A stretch of DNA of 14,077 nucleotides from Sideroxyarcus sp045866275 (lineage in GTDB: Bacteria; Pseudomonadota; Gammaproteobacteria; Burkholderiales; Gallionellaceae), in NCBI GenBank assembly GCA_045866275.1, contig BAAFRX010000030.1, positions 1 to 14,077 of the forward strand. Direction: 5' to 3'. Below are positions 7,063 to 14,077 of the stretch, in pieces. Made by a program: the position numbers and the translations under genes. Positions within the stretch are counted from its first letter, which is position 1. Each line of letters opens with the position of its first letter. Under the pieces are notes generated by a model. That model was not told where the DNA came from. It did not search any database and was given only the letters and a program-made list of their open reading frames with translations.

Positions 7063-8523
7063 ATGCGTATCACTCAAAAAGCACTTACCTTCGACGATGT
7101 CCTGTTGCTACCGGCCCAGTCCGATGTCCTGCCGCGCGATGTCAGTCTGCGCACCCAGTTGTCCCGCAATATCCAGTTGAACATCCCGCTGTTGTCGGCG
7201 GCGATGGATACCGTGACCGAAGCGCGCCTTGCCATCGCCCTGGCGCAGGAGGGCGGCATCGGCATCGTGCACAAGAACATGACGCCCAAGGAACAGGCAG
7301 CCCATGTGGCCAGGGTCAAGCGGTTCGAAAGCGGCGTGGTGAAAGACCCGATCTGCGTGCGTTCCGACATGACCGTGCGGGATGTGCTCAATCTGACCCG
7401 CCAGCACCGGATTTCCGGCCTGCCGGTGTTGCAGGGCAAGCAGGTGGTGGGCATCGTGACCAACCGCGACCTGCGTTTCGAGAACAATCTCGACCAGTCG
7501 ATCGGCAACATCATGACCCCGCGCGAGCGCCTGATCACGGTCAAAGAGAACGCCAGTCTGGATGAAGCCAGGTTGCTCATGCATCAGCACCGGATCGAGC
7601 GCGTGCTGGTGATCAACGACGCCTTCGAGTTGCGCGGCCTGATGACGGTGAAAGACATCCTCAAATCCACCGAGCATCCGAACGCCTGCAAGGATAGCCA
7701 GGGACGCCTGCGTGTTGGTGCGGCGGTCGGCGTGGGTGAAGGCACCGAGGAGCGGGTGGGCCTGCTGGCAGAAGCCGGGGTGGACGTGATCGTGGTGGAC
7801 ACCGCGCACGGACATTCGCGCGGGGTGCTGAGCCGCGTGCAATGGGTCAAGAAGAACTATCCGCAGATCGATGTGATCGGTGGCAACATCGCCACGGCCG
7901 CCGCCGCCAAGGCGCTGGTCGCGCATGGCGCGGACGGGGTCAAGGTCGGGATCGGGCCGGGTTCCATCTGCACCACCCGCATCGTGGCCGGCGTCGGCGT
8001 ACCGCAGATATCGGCCATTGCCAATGTGGCGGATGCGCTGGCGGGCAGTGGTGTGCCGTTGATCGCCGATGGCGGGGTGCGTTTTTCCGGAGACATTGCC
8101 AAGTCGATCGCAGCCGGCGCGCATGCCGTGATGCTGGGCGGATTGTTCGCGGGCACCGAAGAGGCGCCGGGCGAGATTGAACTGTTCCAGGGGCGTTCCT
8201 ACAAATCCTATCGCGGCATGGGCAGTCTGGGCGCGATGCAGCAAGGCTCGAGTGATCGCTATTTCCAGGAAAACGAAGCCAATCAGGACAAATTGGTTCC
8301 GGAAGGCGTGGAAGGCCGCGTTCCCTTCAAAGGCAGCGCGCTCGCCGTGATTCACCAGTTGATGGGCGGGCTGCGCTCCAGCATGGGCTACCTCGGTTGC
8401 GCCGACATTTCCACCATGCACGCCAAGGCCGAGTTTGTGCAGATCACTTCGGCCGGCGTCCGTGAATCGCACGTGCACGACGTGCAGATCACCAAGGAAG
8501 CCCCGAACTACCACATCGACTAG
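7063..8523 (+). CDS. guaB: Inosine-5'-monophosphate dehydrogenase GuaB
   Basis: The 486-residue product is the standard bacterial length. GuaB oxidises IMP to XMP with NAD+, the first committed step of GMP synthesis. The catalytic barrel starts with ALTFDDVLLLPA (7-18). A Bateman module of two CBS domains is inserted at about 90-205. The catalytic loop is GPGSICTTR, with the nucleophilic Cys303. IADGGVRFSGDIAKSIAAGA and the mobile flap region around SLGAMQQGSSDRYFQ (386-400) are intact. The ATG at 7063 has a good ribosome binding site. guaA follows 82 bases downstream in the same direction, so the pair probably forms the usual guaBA operon. Confidence 0.97.
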   Translation: MRITQKALTFDDVLLLPAQSDVLPRDVSLRTQLSRNIQLNIPLLSAAMDTVTEARLAIALAQEGGIGIVHKNMTPKEQAAHVARVKRFESGVVKDPICVRSDMTVRDVLNLTRQHRISGLPVLQGKQVVGIVTNRDLRFENNLDQSIGNIMTPRERLITVKENASLDEARLLMHQHRIERVLVINDAFELRGLMTVKDILKSTEHPNACKDSQGRLRVGAAVGVGEGTEERVGLLAEAGVDVIVVDTAHGHSRGVLSRVQWVKKNYPQIDVIGGNIATAAAAKALVAHGADGVKVGIGPGSICTTRIVAGVGVPQISAIANVADALAGSGVPLIADGGVRFSGDIAKSIAAGAHAVMLGGLFAGTEEAPGEIELFQGRSYKSYRGMGSLGAMQQGSSDRYFQENEANQDKLVPEGVEGRVPFKGSALAVIHQLMGGLRSSMGYLGCADISTMHAKAEFVQITSAGVRESHVHDVQITKEAPNYHID

Positions 8524-8530
8524 GATTGAA

Positions 8531-8563
8531 ATCGGGGATGCGGGAGGGGAAAGCATTCCCGAT
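8531..8563 (+). promoter_or_regulatory. Hairpin in the guaB-guaA spacer
   Basis: ATCGGGGATGC (8531-8541) pairs with GCATTCCCGAT (8553-8563) over 11 base pairs, including one G-U, with an 11-base purine-rich loop. No U-tract follows, so it is not a standard intrinsic terminator. Part of the left arm can instead pair with 8580-8591, close to the guaA start. It could act as an attenuator, processing site or mRNA stabiliser, or it could be a decayed repeat. Confidence 0.45.
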
Positions 8564-8605
8564 CTTGCCGTATCCTCATTTCCGAATCCCCATTCCTGAA
8601 AAGCC

Positions 8606-10186
8606 ATGCACAAAAAAATCCTGATCCTCGACTTTGGTTCCCAGTACACCCAGTTGATTGCCCGCCGCGTGCGTGAAGCGCATGTGTACTGCGAGCTGCA
8701 TCCCTGGGATATGACCGAGGCCGATATTCGTGCCTACAATCCCGCGGGCATCATCCTCTCCGGCGGCCCCAATTCAGTTTATGAAGAAGAGACGCCGCAG
8801 GCGCCGTCCGTGGTGTTCGAGCTGGGCGTGCCGGTGCTGGGCATCTGCTACGGCATGCAGACCATGGCGGCGCAATTGGGCGGCAAGGTCGAATCCGGCA
8901 AGGTGCGCGAGTTCGGCTACGCCGAGATCCGCGCGCACGGCCACTCGAAACTGTTCGACGGCATCCAGGACAAGACCAACGCACAGGGCCACGGCCTGCT
9001 CGACGTGTGGATGAGCCACGGCGACAAGGTGACAGGGCTGCCGCCCGGATTCACGGCCATCGCCTCCAACGAAGCCACGCCGTTCGCCGCGATGGCGGAC
9101 GAGGTGCGCCGCTTCTATGCCGTGCAGTTCCATCCCGAAGTCACACACACCCATCAGGGCAAGGCCATCCTGGCGCGCTTCGTGCACGACATCTGTGGCT
9201 GCGGCCAGGACTGGAACATGCCCGATTACATCGCCGAGGCGGTGGCGAAGATCAAGGCGCAAGTCGGCGATGAGGAAGTCATCCTCGGCCTGTCCGGCGG
9301 CGTGGACTCCTCGGTGGCGGCGGCGCTGATCCAGCGCGCCATCGGCGACCAGTTGACCTGCGTGTTCGTGGACAACGGCCTGTTGCGCCTGAACGAGGGG
9401 GCGCAGGTCATGGAAACCTTCGGCAGGAACATGAACATGAAGATCGTGCATGTCGATGCCAGCGGCGAGTTCATGCAGCATCTTGCGGGCGTGACCGACC
9501 CCGAGCAGAAACGCAAGATCATCGGGCGCGAGTTCGTCGAGGTGTTCCAGCGCGAATCAGCCAAGCTGAAAAGTGCAAAGTGGCTGGCGCAGGGCACCAT
9601 CTATCCCGACGTGATTGAGTCCGCCAGCGCCAAGACCAAGAAGGCACACACCATCAAATCTCACCACAACGTGGGCGGTCTGCCGGAATCCATGCACCTC
9701 AAATTGCTGGAACCGTTGCGCGAACTGTTCAAGGACGAAGTGCGCGAACTCGGAGTCGCGCTCGGTTTGCCGCCCGACATGGTGTATCGCCATCCCTTCC
9801 CCGGTCCCGGACTCGGCGTGCGCATCCTGGGCGAGGTCAAACGCGAATATGCCGAACTGTTGCGCCGCGCCGATGCGATTTTCATCGAAGAACTGAACAA
9901 TACAAAAGATGCCAGCGGCAAAAGCTGGTACGAACTGACCTCGCAGGCTTTTACCGTGTTCCTGCCGGTGAAATCGGTCGGCGTGATGGGCGACGGTCGT
10001 ACCTACGAATGGGTGGTGTCCCTGCGCGCGGTGCAGACGCAGGACTTCATGACCGCGCACTGGGCGCATCTGCCCTATGAACTGCTGGGCAAGGTGTCCA
10101 ACCGCATCATCAACGAAGTGCGCGGCATCAACCGTGTCGTGTACGACATCTCCGGCAAACCCCCGGCAACGATAGAGTGGGAATAA
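8606..10186 (+). CDS. guaA: GMP synthase (glutamine-hydrolysing) GuaA
   Basis: The 526-residue protein has both modules of the enzyme, which converts XMP, ATP and glutamine to GMP. The N-terminal class I glutamine amidotransferase carries the catalytic Cys81 in GICYGMQ and the His176/Glu178 pair in VQFHPEV. The ATP pyrophosphatase domain has the P-loop LSGGVDSSV (229-237). The C-terminal dimerisation/XMP-binding domain includes HHNVGGLPE, HPFPGPGLGVR and a terminal TIEWE, as is usual. The ATG at 8606 has only a weak purine stretch (GAAAAG) upstream. It is the second gene of the guaBA pair, with a structured 82-base spacer before it. No anomalies are seen. Confidence 0.97.
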   Translation: MHKKILILDFGSQYTQLIARRVREAHVYCELHPWDMTEADIRAYNPAGIILSGGPNSVYEEETPQAPSVVFELGVPVLGICYGMQTMAAQLGGKVESGKVREFGYAEIRAHGHSKLFDGIQDKTNAQGHGLLDVWMSHGDKVTGLPPGFTAIASNEATPFAAMADEVRRFYAVQFHPEVTHTHQGKAILARFVHDICGCGQDWNMPDYIAEAVAKIKAQVGDEEVILGLSGGVDSSVAAALIQRAIGDQLTCVFVDNGLLRLNEGAQVMETFGRNMNMKIVHVDASGEFMQHLAGVTDPEQKRKIIGREFVEVFQRESAKLKSAKWLAQGTIYPDVIESASAKTKKAHTIKSHHNVGGLPESMHLKLLEPLRELFKDEVRELGVALGLPPDMVYRHPFPGPGLGVRILGEVKREYAELLRRADAIFIEELNNTKDASGKSWYELTSQAFTVFLPVKSVGVMGDGRTYEWVVSLRAVQTQDFMTAHWAHLPYELLGKVSNRIINEVRGINRVVYDISGKPPATIEWE

Positions 10187-10227
10187 AAATATCTTTTACT
10201 TCTCATCATCCTAAATCCAGAACCACC

Positions 10228-10249
10228 CCACGCCTGCACTCTGGCGTGG
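10228..10249. terminator. Hairpin between convergent guaA and the copper ATPase gene
   Basis: CCACGCC (10228-10234) and GGCGTGG (10243-10249) form a perfect 7 bp stem with an 8-base loop. It is placed 42 bases after guaA and 48 bases after the ATPase stop codon, between two converging genes. Neither strand has a T-run next to it, so any terminator activity would be imperfect or Rho-assisted. Confidence 0.35.
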
Positions 10250-10296
10250 CCCCCAAACCAACCTGCCATACCAGACATCATATATAACGGGGCCGC

Positions 10297-12746
<2,450 letters not shown>

Positions 12747-12750
<4 letters not shown>

Positions 12751-13409
12751 GGCTTGCTCCTGTTGTATTGGTTCGATGGAAAAGCGGTAGCTTGTGATTG
12801 CATACATTTGGCTGCCACCATTTCACGCAATGTTGTTTCCTCTGCCAAAAAAGCCTGCACTGCCAGCGGATCGAATTGTGTGCCGCTCATCCTGATAATC
12901 TCATCACGCGCCTGGTCAAATGAGCTTGCTTTGCGGTAAGAACGATCGGAAGTGATTGCGTCGAGCGTATCGATTACTGCAAACAGTCTTGCCCCCAAAC
13001 AAATCTGCCCGCCACTCAATTTGCGGGGATAGCCGCTGCCATCGAAACGTTCTTCATGGCACAGGATGATCTCTGCGGCTTCTTCCATGCCGGGTATCTG
13101 TGCCACGATACGGTGCCCTTTTTCCGGGTGAGTGCGCATCTCATTCCACTCGTCTTCGTCGAGCGCATCCTGTTTCAATAAAATAGCATCATGCACGCCG
13201 ATCTTGCCGATGTCGTGCAGCAATGCCCCCCAGTAGATATGTCGCAGCCGATGCGGGTCATTGATGAAACGTTGTGCCAGCACCAGGGTATGACAGGCAA
13301 CCCGTTTGGAGTGGTCTCCGGTTTCATGCTCGCGAATATCCAGCGCCTCGGCCAAGGCATGCGCGAAGGCGGCATCCGCTTGTTCCATAATGTCTGCTTT
13401 TGCATTCAT
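12747..13409 (-). CDS. Stand-alone HD-GYP phosphohydrolase (putative c-di-GMP phosphodiesterase)
   Basis: The 220-residue protein is almost entirely an HD-GYP domain (about 22-195) with no sensor, receiver or membrane part. Members usually hydrolyse cyclic di-GMP, and some act on related cyclic dinucleotides. Visible residues are Glu29 and His33 in HETGDHSKRV, the HD pair His65-Asp66 with Lys69 in LLHDIGKIG, His94 in RTHPEKGH, the loop CHEERFDGSGYP (117-128) and Asp147 in FAVIDTLDAITSDRSYRK. The usual HHE triplet reads His118-Glu119-Glu120, so one metal-ligand His is replaced by Glu. The start ATG at 13409 has AGGAG upstream with good spacing. Its TGA overlaps the ATPase ATG as ATGA, suggesting coupled translation. 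Enzyme activity is inferred from family membership. Confidence 0.88.
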
Positions 13410-13478
13410 TCAAAACTCTCCTATTTCAAACTGAAACAGCATGCTTTCCATATGACCCGTAAGGCATTGGCGAGTCAG

Positions 13479-13961
13479 TTAGTGGCAACAATCTTTATTT
13501 GAGACTTCAAGGCTGCCGACCTCGCACTCCTCCAGGTAATTGATAAACGCCAGTTTGAGACGGTCAGTCCACCCCCCACCGAGCTGCACTCCGACCAATG
13601 CCAGTTGGTCTGCAATCTGTTCAGTGTCCACCTGCATCAGGTCGTACTGGATTTGCATCGTGCTCCCCTCGATGCAAACTTCCTTTACACCCATCATCTC
13701 AAGCAAAGCGTTTTTTACCTGCTCCGCCTGAGCCTCATCCAGTGATTCAGCCAACATCAGACTGCGTTTCTTGATAACTTCTTTCCCTTGCTGCGCGGGT
13801 GCTTTGTGTCCGGGAACTCCAACATATAAGTGCGGGTTTTCCAGAAATCGTTGCCTGCATTGCGCCGAGCAAAACGCGTAATGGATCCCCGCATATTCGG
13901 TGGCAAACGAAGTTGCGGGGACTGCCATCTTGCATACCGGATCTTCGACTGTTTCATTCAC
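13479..13961 (-). CDS. YHS domain protein with HMA-like C-terminal half
   Basis: The 160-residue protein starts at a GTG (13961). Its N-terminal YHS domain (6-46) has DPVCKM and YAFCSAQCRQRF, close to that of the ATPase encoded downstream, and probably binds copper or a similar metal. Residues about 64-128 (KKRSLMLAES...MMGVKEVCIEG...IQYDLMQVDTEQIADQLALVGVQL) follow the beta-alpha-beta-beta-alpha-beta rhythm of heavy-metal-associated domains, but the CxxC loop is absent. A basic/aromatic helix and a terminal DCCH, which could bind metal, follow. It is likely cytosolic and may act as a metal carrier or sensor for the pump. The HD-GYP gene follows 69 bases downstream on the same strand. The ribosome binding site is uncertain: a strong GGAGG lies 19 bases before the GTG, too far for normal use. 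Confidence 0.82.
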   Translation of the reverse strand: MNETVEDPVCKMAVPATSFATEYAGIHYAFCSAQCRQRFLENPHLYVGVPGHKAPAQQGKEVIKKRSLMLAESLDEAQAEQVKNALLEMMGVKEVCIEGSTMQIQYDLMQVDTEQIADQLALVGVQLGGGWTDRLKLAFINYLEECEVGSLEVSNKDCCH

Positions 13962-14077
13962 AATGATTCTTATATGGACGCCTCCCGGTTTAGCAAGAGA
14001 TTTGTCGTGTTTTGGTAAAACCAGAAATCGGCTGCAGTCTTATATCCGGCCTTGTTGCAAGCTGGACTTCTGCCTGC
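13962..14077 (-). other. Right edge: upstream region of the metal operon, possibly the 3' end of another gene
   Basis: The minus strand from the edge stays open in one frame for about 35 codons, ending FYQNTTNLLLNREASI and TAA at 13974-13972. A second frame stays open for about 28 codons. Neither is recognisable, so a gene tail is possible but unproven. An inverted repeat CTTG-TTG-CAAG with partly matching flanks lies at 14046-14065. It could be an operator or part of a terminator. No clear promoter is seen. Confidence 0.3.

Noticed and set aside
7108..8649. A 513-codon open frame on the minus strand opposite guaB
   Set aside because: It is the antisense of intact guaB, rich in His, Arg and Ala without any recognisable motif.

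Overview
The window looks like chromosomal DNA of a GC-rich proteobacterium. The protein styles (Smc, GuaB, GuaA, Tas, type I QueF) suggest a betaproteobacterium, possibly of the Nitrosomonadales/Gallionellaceae kind. That placement is inferred from protein character, not from a search. Most genes are ordinary housekeeping genes. The left edge and the right third look more like accessory DNA.

Layout, left to right. Positions 1-152 (minus) hold the truncated remains of a RAYT-type (REP-associated tyrosine) transposase. A short palindromic repeat follows at 191-240. A minus-strand group then runs queF (2152-1733), tas (1728-694) and a small membrane-anchored coiled-coil protein (637-257). queF is divergent from smc (2216-5746, plus), which encodes the full-length chromosome condensation ATPase and starts at a TTG. 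smc ends tail-to-tail, with overlapping stop codons, on an exported DUF4124 protein (6195-5743, minus). An unrecognised 221-residue protein (6330-6995, plus) precedes the guanine nucleotide pair guaB (7063-8523) and guaA (8606-10186). guaB has a clear extended -10 promoter. The guaB-guaA spacer can fold into two mutually exclusive hairpins.

The right third (13961-10297, minus) reads as a copper/silver handling operon. It encodes a YHS protein with an HMA-like C-terminal half, a stand-alone HD-GYP phosphodiesterase-type protein, and a P1B-type copper ATPase whose N-terminus carries one YHS domain and two tandem CPMHPE/CPxCGM metal-binding modules. The HD-GYP stop and ATPase start overlap as ATGA, so the two are probably translationally coupled. 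This would place a cyclic-di-GMP (or related) hydrolase in a metal efflux operon.

The most striking structural observation is that the ATPase gene contains, in frame, a roughly 60-75 bp palindromic repeat encoding the PHPNPLPQGEG-type peptide. This repeat belongs to the same family as the one at 191-240 beside the RAYT remnant (27 of 30 bases identical over the best-conserved part). It lies in the actuator domain of an otherwise intact pump. No rRNA, tRNA or CRISPR array was seen.
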